A DNA stretch of 64,000 nt from Ampelomyces quisqualis (Eukaryota; Ascomycota; Dothideomycetes; Pleosporales; Phaeosphaeriaceae): positions 558,001-622,000 of the forward strand of contig JAGTXZ010000024.1 of assembly GCA_018398575.1 (NCBI GenBank), given 5' to 3'. Within the stretch, counting starts at the first letter, position 1. Each line of letters starts with the position of its first letter. The notes beneath the pieces were generated by a model. It saw only the letters and a program-made list of their open reading frames with translations. It did no database searches and was not told the origin of the DNA. Positions 31,236-43,599 of this stretch are shown one piece after another. Made by a program: the position numbers and the translations under genes.

Positions 31236-34177
31236 ATGGTAGCCACGTCATGTTGCACGCTATTCATCTTTCTTTCCTCTTTGTACTTCATGCATTTCGC
31301 ACCATACCATCTATTAATGGTCAATGCTCACGATGACCGATGCCTCGCTTCTCTTGCTGTTTCGTCTCACCCATGTACATGGTCACCTCTTTTCTTAGCA
31401 AACTCTGGAAGGACACATGGAAAGGGGATAGCTGAGTTACGGCCGTGGAAGATACCCCCCTTGAAGAAGGATCTACGGTAATATTATGTTTCAGGCGATG
31501 AGAGACATTTCTTGCAGCTTCTCCTATCAATTAGCTCTTCAATACCCGGCGTTACATTATGCGAGCGTTGGTGCAAGTTTCTAGCTTGCATCATCTTTCA
31601 GCGAGCATAAGCGTAGCATGCACTGTAGTAGCCTAATAATACCCTGGCAGTGCCTAAGCACTACACAACGCATTCAATCTGCGACTAGCAGCAGCATTAC
31701 CAAGATGTCAACACATAAATCACCCTCTCTGTATGCCAGTGAATCTGAGCGCTCCTCTCAATGATAAATGCACCCCTCCGCATGTCTAACCGATTCACCC
31801 AATAACACCTCATCGGCGAAGACAGATCAGCGTGCAGTGACACTTGCCCAAAATCTCACACGCTCAACAATCTGCATGCTCTTACCGCATGAACGTACTA
31901 TGTTAGTCTCAACGGTAGATAGGCCTTGCCAATCGGCAGCATGTACCGGGAATCGACCCACAAAGTACCACCCGGTGACGGTACGAATCGGAGTCATCAA
32001 GGACAGTAACGCGAGGGCAGGAAAAGGGATTCGAGGTTTTATTCATTGGCTCCGCTTGTCGGATTTTTCGAGCTGAGAGGCTGGGGCTAGGGGAGTGAGG
32101 CATGGTGAGCGCGGGTGACGTCGAGGGCACATCGGGATATGAAGGGCAGTATGATGAAAGCGGCTAGCACGCTTCAAGATGCTGACTTGAGAGACTATTA
32201 GACAAGTGTGTATATACTATAGGATTATCTTGCTTGACCACTCCATGTCTACTTCCACCCGCATCCGCAACAAAGATATCATGCGAGATTCTCTCACTTA
32301 CTCCCATCCCCGCTTCACCGCCTCTCCATTCCCACCCACACCCAGCCTGTTCAAACAATAATGCAAACGTCCTCGTCAAAGTCTCTCGTCTCCACCCCCC
32401 AAGTCGCCGACCTCACTTTCCGTTCCATCAATCACGCGGACCACAAACTAACCCTCCCCCACCATGCCCAACGCAGAAACTTAACTTTGTGATCCCCAGC
32501 TAGCGTACATCTTCGTCTTAAGCTCCAGAAACTCAGCTGTCGCTGAGCGCGGCCTAGCAGGGTAACGTGAGCGCGCTAAAACTAGCGGACGACCAAAGTT
32601 TGGAGTCTGGGTCGCGCCGCCGCCCCCTAGAAACAAGCGCGGTGGAGAAAGCTGGACGGACGTGGAAGAATTGCACATCACGATCTGGACTGGGCGCTGG
32701 CGGGTAGATGCCGAGGCGAGGGGCCAGGCAGGGTTTGATGAGCGTTGGAAATGGTGCGTTTGGAGCGTTGATCTTCGCTGCGCATTGCGTCAGCGCTTGC
32801 GGCGAGTAGTGCTCTGCAGAGTCGGATTTAGAGGTCGACGGGAGCAAACCTTTTGTTGTGGTGCGACGACTTCTGCTTTGACTTCTCCTTTTCCTTTCTC
32901 ATGCGCAAGGTTCTTGCTACCCTGGCGGTGGAATATGTTCGTCCTGTGTGTAATTTCATGTACGGTGGGTTTGGAGCGATAAAGTCGCTCGCGTGAATGG
33001 ACTTTGTTTGCACATGTCAGGATTGTTCTTCTAAATGTTTGACGCTGCATGTTTCGTTTCTTTGCGTGCGCTCAACGGTCCTAACGCATGCTCGCGAGGG
33101 CTGACGAGTGAGCGACACTGAGGCGTTGGGTGAGTGGGACGTTTGGTTAGTGGTATGGCCACGTTCCCCGTTGAAACTAGAGTCGCCCGAACGAGGAGGG
33201 GTTTTCAAACGTCTGGAACCTTTTGCTTGTGCTTTGGCTGTGGCGTGAGGCCTCATGTCGTGCGCTTCTTGCGGAGTCCGACCGTGAGTTCATCGCTGCT
33301 CGCCTATGACTCTCCGCAAACTATCGAATGGTCTTTGGGCTGTAATGTCCTTGAGGCTGATTTCTAGCCAGTCGTTGATGATACGTTGGCGTGGGCTAGG
33401 CATTTCCGCGTGTCGCGATTGTTCAGAGCTGACGGTGATGCACAATGCTCTCTTGTGCAGATGCCTAGCAAGACATGCACCTGTAGTGTCACGGACTTCC
33501 AGTTGCTGATGGTCGTCTCCATGAAAGTGCTATTTTTGGATCATTCAGCACTCCAGATTTCAGATGCCGTAGATTGAAGCGGCGGTTGAATAGTAGCTTG
33601 ATCGTATCCGCCCGTGTCGCGTGTTTCATTCTGCACATTTGCATGCATGTCAGAATCCGCTGTTTCACAAGCCTAGTTCCAGAGCCCAACAGTACCCCGG
33701 CAATAGTATTACATGTCCGGACGGATATGTCAGAGCCTCCATGAGTGGGGTGAAGCTCCCCATCTCTGCGAAAATGGCATTATGCTCCATTAGTGGCTGT
33801 GCAGCAAGATTGGAGGCGCACATTGAACAGCAGCAGCCTGGCGAAATCTCTGACTGCATCGGTGTACTCACTGATATTCCAGTGGATGTGCGAATCCGTG
33901 TCATACCTAAGAGCTCCAACGTCAATTGTCCTCTTCTCTATCAAGATGTCGCTTCTCCAATCCTACGCCGCACACCTGCATGCTTTCACAAGAACGAACC
34001 GAGGGACTCGAGATGATCAGGTCGCACAAATGCCCGGTAAGACGACGTCCCAGGATTATTTTCGCTAAACGACACCGATGCCAGGTAACGGGAAGAGCGT
34101 GCGGGTCGGCAGACCCAACCCCAGTATGTAATAACGGTTATCTTAAGGCGGAGAGTGATCGTATCTGCAACGGCCCC
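31236..34177. other. Non-coding stretch between flbD and the transposon boundary
   Basis: About 2.9 kb of normal composition with only short frames on both strands and no recognisable domain. The first part should be the flbD 3' UTR. Nothing else is supported. Confidence 0.5.
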
Positions 34178-34205
34178 ACGCGGGCGCAAAAAAACCCCGC
34201 ACACC
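34178..34205 (+). repeat. Left terminal inverted repeat of the Tc1-like element
   Basis: It begins ACGCGGGCGCAAAAAAACC and is the reverse complement of 41005-41032 except for one G/A difference. This end escaped most RIP. Confidence 0.9.
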
Positions 34206-34379
34206 CAGAACAACGCTAAAAAATGAACGTTCACACCCACAACACCACAACCACCCATTCTTTTGAGCCCAAATAAATTTGTTATTATAATAGCTGACTA
34301 GGACAATCATGTCTAGCATGATACACTAAAGAAATCCAAGGTGCGCGGTACTTTAGAGTACTTGGAGGCCAAAAACATA

Positions 34380-34882
34380 CCACATTTTAAGCAAGACGTG
34401 TTTAATTACTTCTAGGTCTTACACTGCCAAGGATAGGCTATAATTTTAGACGCTTCTGTAGATAGACGTCACTATTAATCTAATAATAAAGAGCACTGTA
34501 GGAGACCTCGTAAGATCTCAAATTGGCACCTAAAAGAGATAGAAAGACTTATCAAAGAGGAGGGCTTTAAGGCACAAAAGCTTTCCTAAAATAAGCTAGC
34601 ATTTAAAGTAAGACTAGAGGGCTTAGATAGCTAAACAATAGCGTATGCAATAGGCAATTCTATAAGCTATTCTAAGTGTATAGTATGCTAGAAGAAGTAG
34701 TGTAACAACTCTACAGCTAAGTTAAGAAAGAAGTAGTCTACAGTTATAAGAGAACGCTATCCTAATGTAAAAGACTAGCTTTATGTTAGGTTCTTAGATA
34801 AAGTTTATTAGGTAATTAGACCTTAAGGCAGCATCTATATTATTAGGAAATCTAGAGAACGCTACTGCAGTAACTGTATACA
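34380..34882 (+). pseudogene. Tc1-like transposase, N-terminal and central part
   Basis: The translated frame is readable but has TAG at Trp/Gln positions. It includes a helix-turn-helix-like region (HLKEIERLIKEEGFKAQKLS) followed by a stretch ending in SIYIIRKSRERYCSNCI just before the copia insertion. It cannot be functional: it has several stops and is cut by the retrotransposon. It continues at 40298. Confidence 0.75.
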
Positions 34883-35089
34883 TGTCAAATAGAAGGCATT
34901 ATAGATAGCAGATTAGAACTAACCTAATAAGATTAGTAGTGTTAAGGCAATTAACCTGCTAAGAATTAGCGCAAGAGCCCTATCTAAAGCTAGATAAAAT
35001 ATAGCACGCATATAGAGAACAGAAGACAGATTAACTATAATACAATAATTACAACTATTAATTCTACGTAATATCTTATTTATTTAACA
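34883..35089 (+). repeat. 5' LTR of the copia element (207 bp)
   Basis: Begins TGTCAAATAG and ends TTTAACA. It carries more T/A states than the 3' LTR at the positions where they differ. Confidence 0.93.
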
Positions 35090-36899
35090 ATTAAGAGTTT
35101 TACTGCCTCTACTATAAGCATTAAACAAGTAATAATAATAATAAACTAGAGCTAGAGAGACGCAATAGTTATTCTTACTAACACAAGTAATTAGATCTCT
35201 TAGTACTAACAACTTAAGACAAAGTGCTAAGCACAAAGTATATAGCTAATAGCTAATCTTAAAAAAGTTTAGCTCTAACTTATATAACTAGTAATTCTAA
35301 TGCTACTAGACGTTGCGTAATATAAACTAGTAACTATTGCAGGTAGCTCTTTAGCAGCGTTATTATAGACAGTTTAAGTAGAAAGAAGAGAAGTAACGTA
35401 GGACACTATAGACATGTTAATTACTGCGTTACAAACACTAATAACTCTAATACAGATATTAGATCTATTAGACAAAGGACAAGAAGTATACAAGAAGAAT
35501 TGTAAAGACTATAAACTTTGCCTTAAATTATATAAGATATTAAAAAGAGACTACTAAGAGAAGAATAACAAACTCTCTAAGATAGTTAAATATATTCTTA
35601 TATTAGTAACGCTCTACTTACAGCTTAGCTGCTGCGCTAAAAACAGAACACTCTAAGAGTAGATAACAGCTCTCTAAGACATAGTTAGAGTAGATATTAA
35701 TAAAGAATAGGTATAAGTACAAGAAATATACTATGCTGCTCTTAAGCCTATGCGCTCTACTATAAACTAGGAGCTATAGCTAAGTAAATATAATTAGGTA
35801 GCAACTTAAGCTAAAACCTTTAAGGTAGCTAAGGTTATGCAAACACAAGCTATAATAGACAACTTTCTAGGCTCTATATCTAAAATAGTATTAACCTAGA
35901 CTATAGGGTTCTAAGAGCTAGGTTACAATAAGAAAGCTATAAATAGAAAGAGGATAATAAAACTCTTCTGTAAATATATAAGTCTTTATTATCTATTAAA
36001 AGAGAAGCTAAAGAGCGCCTTTGCAGTAAGAGACTTATATATAGTAAGTAGTAAATCTAACTTAAATATATAGAGAGACGCCTCTAGTGTAGAATTAAGA
36101 GCGCTATCTAACACTAAAAACTAATAGGAAAACCTAAGGTTATTAAACAAACAAAAGATAGATAGTTAAAGCACTAGAACTAAGCAGTTCTTAGAGAGAA
36201 ATACAGCAATAGCTAGAGACATATATTCTACTTATAAACAGCGTTACAAGATATCTAACTGCTACTATATAGACCTAGCTAAGGCACCTAAATAGTTTAA
36301 GCTAAATAGAGGCGTTACAAAACTAGTACAGTACAAACTTAAATATAACACAGGCTTATAGCAACTAGTACAAGAGATATCCTAGAAGTAGAAGTAACCT
36401 AGACCTACTATAACATTATTATAGTTAAGCACACCCTATATTAAGATATTACAGATACTAGACACGCCTACTAAATAACTAGATAGGCGTAAGATAGCCT
36501 AACTTAATAAGAGTATAATAAATATAGTATTTACTATAAGTAATTAAGAATATCTATTAAGAGATATATTTATTCTAGATTCTAGCTTAACAACGTATAT
36601 CTGCAATAATCTCTTAAGAATAAAGTATTTCTACCTACTAGTAATAGAAGACTACATCTAGGTAAAAAATACAACAATTCTAATACAAGAATATAGAGTA
36701 GTTATTATTGCTATAGAGGGAACACAAGAGAAACAGACTCTTTACCTTAACAATGTAGTATAGTGCCTAGATTTCTTTTGCAGTCTAATCTTATTTAGAT
36801 TACTCTAACTACAAGGCATATAGTAGAAGAATTAAGAAGACTTAACTAGCCTTAGACAATAAGATAGGACAATTATAGCTACCCTGTTAGAATAATATA

Positions 36900-39800
36900 G
36901 CTAGTAGGTTGTTAAGAACTTAGTAGAATTAAATGCTGCCTTTTATGTACGCATAAACTAATCTAAGAGATAGTTACAGCAGATAACAGCAATTATGTAG
37001 CACAAACGCCTAGGCTATCTAAGACTAGCAGCTATTAAGCACCTTATACAATAATCTAAGAAAGTAAAGATTATAGGCATTACTACTATATAGTGTAACG
37101 CCTGCAGCAAATTAAAATTAAAACGCTAAATACGCAGAGTACTACAATTAAAAAATAAGGGTCCTAGCAAAAGAATTGCAATAGATTTCTATAAATACAA
37201 AGTAGGCAGCTACACAAAGAAGAAGAGTTAGATACTTATTACCTGCTAGCACTTAAGACACGTGTAGGACTTCTACTTTAAAGATAATAAGCTAGTACAC
37301 TTAATTATATACTTACTTAGCCTCTTTATCTAATTTATAAGAAAGCAATTTAATATTATAGTTAAAGTAATTAAGATAGATAACAAAATTGTTACTGTTA
37401 AACAAAAAGTTAAAAGATAGTACACGTCCTAATCTATTAGACTTAAGCCTTTAGCTCTAGATACACAAGCTTAGAATAGAGGAGCTAAATGCTTAAAGGG
37501 TGTAATAAAAGAAAAGGCACGCGCAATTTCACTAGATGCAAATCTTCTATAAGAACTCTAGCTAGAAATTACTAGAGTAGCAGTATACTTGTATAATTAA
37601 ACTCTAAACTATCTAAACAAGTAGAAGACGCTCTACAAAATATTCTTTACGCGCGCAGTAGCTATAAACAGCATAGTTACAAGACTCTAAAAACTAAACT
37701 AAGCTTATCTTAGAGCGTACAGATGCAAAGCTTATGCTATAACAAATAATACTTATTAAGGAAAGTTAAGGCTACAATAGCTAGATCTAAAGGCCTAGAT
37801 TAAATACCTAGTAGGATACTAGTTAACAAACATCTACTGCATCTAGATCCTATCTATAGCTAAAGTTATAAGTACCTGCAACGTAGTATTTAACAAAGAA
37901 ACAATTTTTAATAGCAAAACTAAAGACTTAATAGACAACCTTATGTATAACACTCTTAAAGAAATTGCAATCTTAATAAGAATAAATAAACTTCTAGGCA
38001 CTTAGAACTAACAACCTAAAACTAAAACGTTTTATAAAGATAATACTACCTAAGAGGATACTCTATAAAGGCAGTAGCCTATCTACTATAAGAGTAAAAG
38101 AATTATAGAGGGATATCTATTACTACCTCTAACTCTACTACTAGCAGCCTTCTTTGTTTAGGAAGAACTTATTAAGGATATAAAGATAGACATATCTACT
38201 TAAGCAACTTTAATAACTGTCTTATAGGCAGCTGCCTTTATAGCAGGCACTAACTTAAAACATATTAGTTAATATAAGGGTAAGCTAATTAACAAGGCTT
38301 AACTTAAATAACTAATAATAAAGAGAATTAAGCTCTATTGCAACCAGCTACTACTATTACTAATAGTATACTTAAAATTAGAGGAACACTTTCTATACAA
38401 GATGTTTAAGGAAGCTAAAAGAACGCACCTTAAGAGCTATTAACAAATAAAGTCTTAGATAGAGCTTCTAGTAGAACTAGTCTAAAAAGTAGGACACTAG
38501 ATCCTAGATTATATATAGGTCTACATATATAAACTTAATAAACACTACTGCCTTATTAAATGTAAAGCAAGGCTTATAGTGCGAGAGGACTAACAACGCA
38601 ATATTACATCTTAAGATATATATATAGTAATACTAGTAGAATAATTGTTTAGAATGCTTATAGTAATTGCTGCTAAATATAACCTAGAACTAAAATAATA
38701 CAACGTTACTAATGCTTTTGTATACGCTACAATTAACTAAGAGATTTATATAAAAATACTAAGAGGATATTAGAAGCCTAGCATATTACTTAGAGTACAG
38801 AAGGTACTCTATAGCCTACAAATATTGCTATTACTCTAGCAGAAAGAATTTATAGCAACACTAGCCTAGATTAGATTTAAATAAATACCTTAGGAGCTAT
38901 ACTATATAATTAAAGAGGGAGTAATTATCTTCTTTTACGTAGATAATATTATTATTGCGTACTATTTAAAATAACAACAAGAGGCAATAAAAGCTATTAA
39001 TTTAATTAAGAAGAGATACTTATATACAAGTAGAGACAATCTCTAACAGTTCTTTAGTATAAAAGTATTCTAAGATTACTCTTATAAGATAGTCTAACTT
39101 TTACAAGTAGTATACGCGTATAAGATTAGCTAACTTGCTACTTAATAAGACCTCTAACATAATACCCTAATAGTAAGTATTAAGCTAAAGCTAAGAAATA
39201 GACTTACAGAGCCTGCTAAGATTAATAAGTACTAGCAAAAGATTAGCTTACTACTTTTTATAGTAGTTACAACTTAACCTAATATAGCATTTGTAATATC
39301 CTAGCTTGCTTACTTCCTTATTAACCTAAGCACTAAACATTAAGACGCAGCTAACTAAGTGCTCCTCTACCTAAGGCAAATAAGAACTCTAGCCCTAGAA
39401 CTTAGTAAAGGAAAAGGTTTTAAGGTAGCTAGTAACGCGTTATTTGCAGACAACACACTTAATTAGAAGAGCTTGCAAGGATACGCAATTAAGCTATTTA
39501 GTAGACTAGTTGCTTAGAGAGTAAGTAAGCAAGATATAGTTACTACGTTAATAATAGAGGCAGAACTACTTACCCTATCTTAAGTAGCTAAAGAGGCAAT
39601 ATTTACGTTGCAATTGCTAAAGAAGCTATAAGTAATATTAAGCAATCTAATTATTACAATTAAATGCAATAATACTTAGACAATACGTTTAGTAAATAAG
39701 GACGTAGCTAGGCTTTAAACTAAGCTTAGGTACGTTAACATACACAATTACTAGCTATAACAAGAAGTTGCCTAAAAGATAATTAAGGTAGAGTACGTAC

Positions 39801-39900
39801 TATCTAATAATATAATAGCAGACAGTTTTACTAAAGCACTGCTACTTAATAAGTAGGGTAGTTTTCTTAATTAGCTAGGACTTGTTTAGCGCAAAGAGGC
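36900..39900 (+). pseudogene. Copia polyprotein (integrase, reverse transcriptase, RNase H), RIP-inactivated
   Basis: The integrase zinc region reads HKRLGYLR...CNAC (about 36987-37105), followed by KRIAIDFYKY for the first catalytic Asp. Reverse transcriptase begins around WVYIYKLNKHYCLIKCKARL with Trp replaced by a stop (about 38.5 kb), and its catalytic box is YVDN at 38936-38947, where the second Asp has become Asn. RNase H carries ADNT near 39446. Stops are nearly all TAG/TAA at former Gln or Trp codons. The gag part lies upstream (35.1-36.9 kb) and is less readable. Confidence 0.85.
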
Positions 39901-40085
39901 TATACTAAAAGAAGCTAAACTTAAATCGCTACAGAAATAGCTAGAGGGCCTTACAACATAAGCTAATTAACTAGTCTATAGAGTAGAACTAAAATTAGTA
40001 TTATTGCAAATAGCAGCTAGAGGGCTTTACAAGCTAATTAACTAGTCTGTCTAGCTTACAACTTAGCTTCTAAGCTAAGGGAGTA

Positions 40086-40292
40086 TATTAAATAGAAGGT
40101 ATTATAGATAGCAGATTAGGACTAACCTAATAAGATTGGTAGTGTTAAGGCAATTAACCTGCCAAGAATTAGCGCAGGGGCCCTATCTAAAGCTAGATAA
40201 AACATAGCACGCACATAGAGAACAGAGGACAGATTAACTACAATACAATAATCACAACTATTAATTCTACGTAATATCTTATCTATTTAACA
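40086..40292 (+). repeat. 3' LTR of the copia element (207 bp)
   Basis: Same length as the 5' LTR; begins TATTAAATAG and ends TTTAACA. All differences I see are C/T or G/A. Confidence 0.93.
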
Positions 40293-40297
40293 ATATA

Positions 40298-40800
40298 ATA
40301 GAGAGATAAGAAAGATAACTACTAAAAGAAGATAAAGAGAGTATATATATAGGCAGCTATTAGCTACAACTTTAAGAGTAACCTTACTTTCTATAACATC
40401 TTAAGTAACACTAATAGAAAGATAACGCAGCGTAAGTATATTAATAAAATCCTTAAGCCTATTATAAAGCTATAGCTTAAGCGTAGAAACTACTTTATTC
40501 TTAAAAAGGATAGAGATTCTAGCTATAGCCTAGGCAAAAACAACATTATAAGAAAGTAGAAGGAGGAGAATAAGCTAGAGTACTACTTTAACTGTTATTT
40601 AAGCCCTAACCTTTCTCTAATTAAGAACTGCTAGCAGCTACCTAAACAGTATATTAAGAAGTTTCCTTATTAGAATAAAAATAACACTAGAGAGCTAGCG
40701 CTTAAAGAGGAAGAGAAAGTTACTTAAAGCTTTATTAATAAGCGTGTTAAGTCTATGCTATAGAGGCTGTAAGACTGCATTAATATAAATAGTTAAATAA
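40298..40800 (+). pseudogene. Tc1-like transposase, C-terminal part
   Basis: Continuation of the frame interrupted at 34882: YIxAAISYNFKSNLTFYNI, then KRRNYFILKKDRDSSYSLGK with the second catalytic Asp region, then LSPNLSLIKNC and FINKRVNSML. Homologues read SPDLSPIEN at this place, so the Asp/Glu residues have changed to Asn/Lys by G to A changes. Confidence 0.8.
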
Positions 40801-41004
40801 CTAGGTAGTAAAGCGTTTGGCGCGTTTAAAATAGCTATAAAGTAGCTCTACAACACTAAAAAATACTTCTGTATAGCTATCTACACACGGGCTAACAGCC
40901 TTATTAATTAGATTACAATATTAGCTTATATTAATGTTATAATATAGCTGCAAACCTCTATTGTATAGTAAATTAGCTAGTGTTAGAGTTTGCTAAGGCA
41001 TTTA

Positions 41005-41032
41005 GGTGTGCGGGGTTTTTTTGCGCCTGCGT
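41005..41032 (+). repeat. Right terminal inverted repeat of the Tc1-like element
   Basis: Contains GTGTGCGGGGTTTTTTTGCG and mirrors 34178-34205. Confidence 0.9.
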
Positions 41033-43412
41033 AGGCTTCTACTTACACAAAACGAATTGTGCTGTGCACGCTAGGCAGCAGGTTAACTAACTATAGAATA
41101 TACCTTAGTAGACTTAGGAATTGGTTAGCGTAGCTAAAAATTATCTACTAGGCTATAGATAGATTAACGCGCAGATAAACGCGCGCGCTAGACTGCTTTT
41201 AGATAGCTTATACTAGAAACTTAAAGAAAAAGTTTTTGCTTCAAACTCTTTAACTAGAAATATAGTTAAAACACGTTTAAATTATATTTACAACTATACT
41301 ACTAGAACAGCTTTTAAATATATTTAAATTACGTTCTACTATATCTAGCTATATACTTTCTTTTAGTATATCTTCTTTAAAGAATAATATAAGTTTTTTA
41401 TTAATATATAACTCTATAAACGTGTTTTAAATATATTTTAGCGTAACTACATTAACTACTTAGCTTTAAAGATAATACTAAGTAGTATAAGCTTATTTTT
41501 TAAAGATAAAGACAGCGTAGTCTTTATTAACATTAGTAAGCAGCGCTACTATACTCTTATTAATAATAAGAACTTACTATAGCTCTATAGTATATGTATT
41601 AGAATATATTCTAACTATATTCTAAATATATTACAATAGAAAATTTAAAAATAGTTAAAATATATTTTTAATATATTTCTAATATATTCTAGAATATTAT
41701 ATCTACTAAAAGTATTCTAGTTACTTACTATAAGAAGATATATAGTCTTAAAGTACAGCCTTTTAATAATACTAACTACTCTACTAAAGTATATATTAAT
41801 AGAGTTAAGTATAAGAATATATTCTTATTTTCTTTTAAACACGTTTAGAAAGATATTTCTAAACGTAGTTTAAATATGTTTCTAATATATTTTAAGTAAC
41901 TATTCTATTATTATAGAGGCTTACTACTATAAGTAGTACCTTTTGTATAAAAAGAAGTAGCGCGCTAATAAGGCTTACGCTACCTTATAGCGTCTAGTAA
42001 AAGCTTAGGTAGTATAAGAGGTAGACTCTAAGAGTAGTTACTAGTAAATAAAGATGTAAATTCATATTCTATTCTAATCTATACCTAAGAGTTTTTATAG
42101 GTAACTAGAAGTATTTTAGTAGGTCTAGCCTAGAGAATTTTAGTGTTCTAGCCTAGATTCTTATTAGATATTCTAGTCTAGGGGATTTTAGTATTCTAGT
42201 CTAGAAACCTTTTTAGTGTTCTAGCCCAAAGGATCTTAGCGTTCTAGTTTAGTAGACTAAGAGTTTTCTATAGCTAAGAACTTACTAAATAGCAGCCTAT
42301 TATAGAATTCTTTTACTCTAGCGCTAGGCACGCTTAGACTAACGTAACTATTAAAATAAATATTACTCTACCTAAATCTATTATTCTGCACTTTTACTTT
42401 TCTCTTTTAAGCAGTACTGTATACTATACTAGCCTTACTTTCTGCATAGTTACCTACGCTTTACTTTTTTTATCTACCTAAGTATACTTGCACCTGCGCT
42501 ATTATCTATAAAGATACCTAATTCTTATACTGTTTATAGCTCTTTTACTAAGTATTATACTATTAACTTTTCTACTGTAAGTATTATATTTAAGGCGTCT
42601 AGTTATATCTAGGTACGTTACTAGCTAGTAATAGAACAGTTCTAATATTATTATTAAGGCTAAGCTTAATCTACTATACTATCTAAGCTGCGCTATTACT
42701 TAGCTTAAGAGTAACAAGTCTAAGTATAAGATTACTTGCAGTAAAAGTACCTACTCTTAGTGCAAGAACTTGTACACTACTTATAGGCCTATAAGTTAAA
42801 TCTTTTATTCTTTTACTTGTCTAGGTAATTCTAATTACTTACTAGATTAATAATTACTTTAAGATTATAGTTATCTTACTTTGTAACGCCTTAACTTATA
42901 ATTCTAAGGTTAAGTAGCTATTAACGCAGTACACAATTACTAGTCTTTAGGCTAGCTTTATTAATAAGCTTAAGGCTACCTAAGTAAAGTCTTAAGGCAC
43001 TAACAAGTCTAGCTACTAGAGTCTAACGCGCAAAGTTACTAAGGTTAATATCCTGCTAAACATTTACTAGCCTCTTTAGTAGCTTATTATTAAGCAGAAC
43101 ACTATTATTTGTAAGCTTAATAATATTTGTAGTAATATATAGTAGCTATATAGTAATATAGGTTCTTTTATATTTTGTTTTTATTTAGATCTATTCTTTT
43201 TAGAGCTTTTGCGTATCTTACTAACACTTGTTAGGCTAAAGAGTATAAAATACAGATCTCTAGTCTAGGCTACTAGGTTTCTTATATTAGTAATACTCTT
43301 TAGACTACTAATAGGCTACTCAACTACCTTAATATACTAGAGTCTAATATCTGTAAGAAGCCTACATATAATACTAAGGTGCAGGTAAAAGCTAACTACT
43401 TAGTAGTAGTAG
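41033..43412. other. AT-rich RIP-mutated DNA with a short tandem repeat
   Basis: Very AT-rich, with runs such as AATATATTTCTAATATATTC. Between about 41.2 and 41.9 kb no frame can be read. At 42.4-43.2 kb some plus-strand frames look like eroded protein sequence, but I cannot assign a domain. It holds the 24-bp tandem repeat at 42111-42254. Confidence 0.6.
42111..42254 (+). repeat. Six imperfect tandem units of about 24 bp
   Basis: Units follow the pattern TTTTAGTGTTCTAGYCTAGA with small insertions. Variants differ mainly by C/T and G/A, so the array was probably more regular before mutation. Confidence 0.75.
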
Positions 43413-43599
43413 TGTAGTAAAGTAATATAAGAAGTAAGTCTAAAGAGCGCTTAGAGTACAGCTAAGGGCATAGATAAGATATAATAGCTAAAAAGCTATA
43501 AGAAAACAGATAACTAACTAATATAATATACCTAATAATAATATATTTAATTCTATATCAAATCTAATAGGCCTTAGAGGTAAATAACACTCTACTATA
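43413..43599 (+). repeat. LTR of element G1, copy c (solo or 5' LTR)
   Basis: Starts TGTAGTAAAG and ends CTCTACTATA; homologous over its length to 2137-2322 and to the reverse complement of 48472-48659. No purine tract lies before it, and the flanking pentamers (AGTAG, TATAG) are not a clear target duplication, so it may be the 5' LTR of a broken element or a rearranged solo LTR. Confidence 0.75.

Larger units (their letters stand above)
34883..40292 (+). mobile_element. Complete Ty1/copia LTR retrotransposon, RIP-mutated
   Basis: Two 207-bp LTRs (34883-35089 and 40086-40292) bound the element. Target duplication is ATACA at 34878-34882 and ATATA at 40293-40297, identical but for one RIP-type C to T change. 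An AAGGGAG purine tract precedes the 3' LTR. The order integrase (about 37 kb), reverse transcriptase (about 38.5-39.1 kb), RNase H (about 39.4-39.9 kb) is that of copia elements. The two LTRs differ only by transitions. It inserted into a Tc1-like transposase gene. Confidence 0.93.
34178..41032 (+). mobile_element. Tc1/mariner-like DNA transposon, RIP-mutated, split by a copia element
   Basis: The ends are 28-bp terminal inverted repeats at 34178-34205 and 41005-41032 that match at 27 of 28 positions. Flanking dinucleotides are CA on the left and TA on the right, compatible with a TA-type target duplication carrying one transition. Without the inserted copia element the length is about 1.4 kb, normal for the family. 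Broken transposase frames flank the insertion: WHLKEIERLIKEEGFKA-like sequence on the left, and on the right DRDS...GKNN plus LSPNLSLIKNC, the degraded DDE_3 region of fungal Tc1-like transposases. The left repeat is the exact border of the gene island. Confidence 0.85.
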
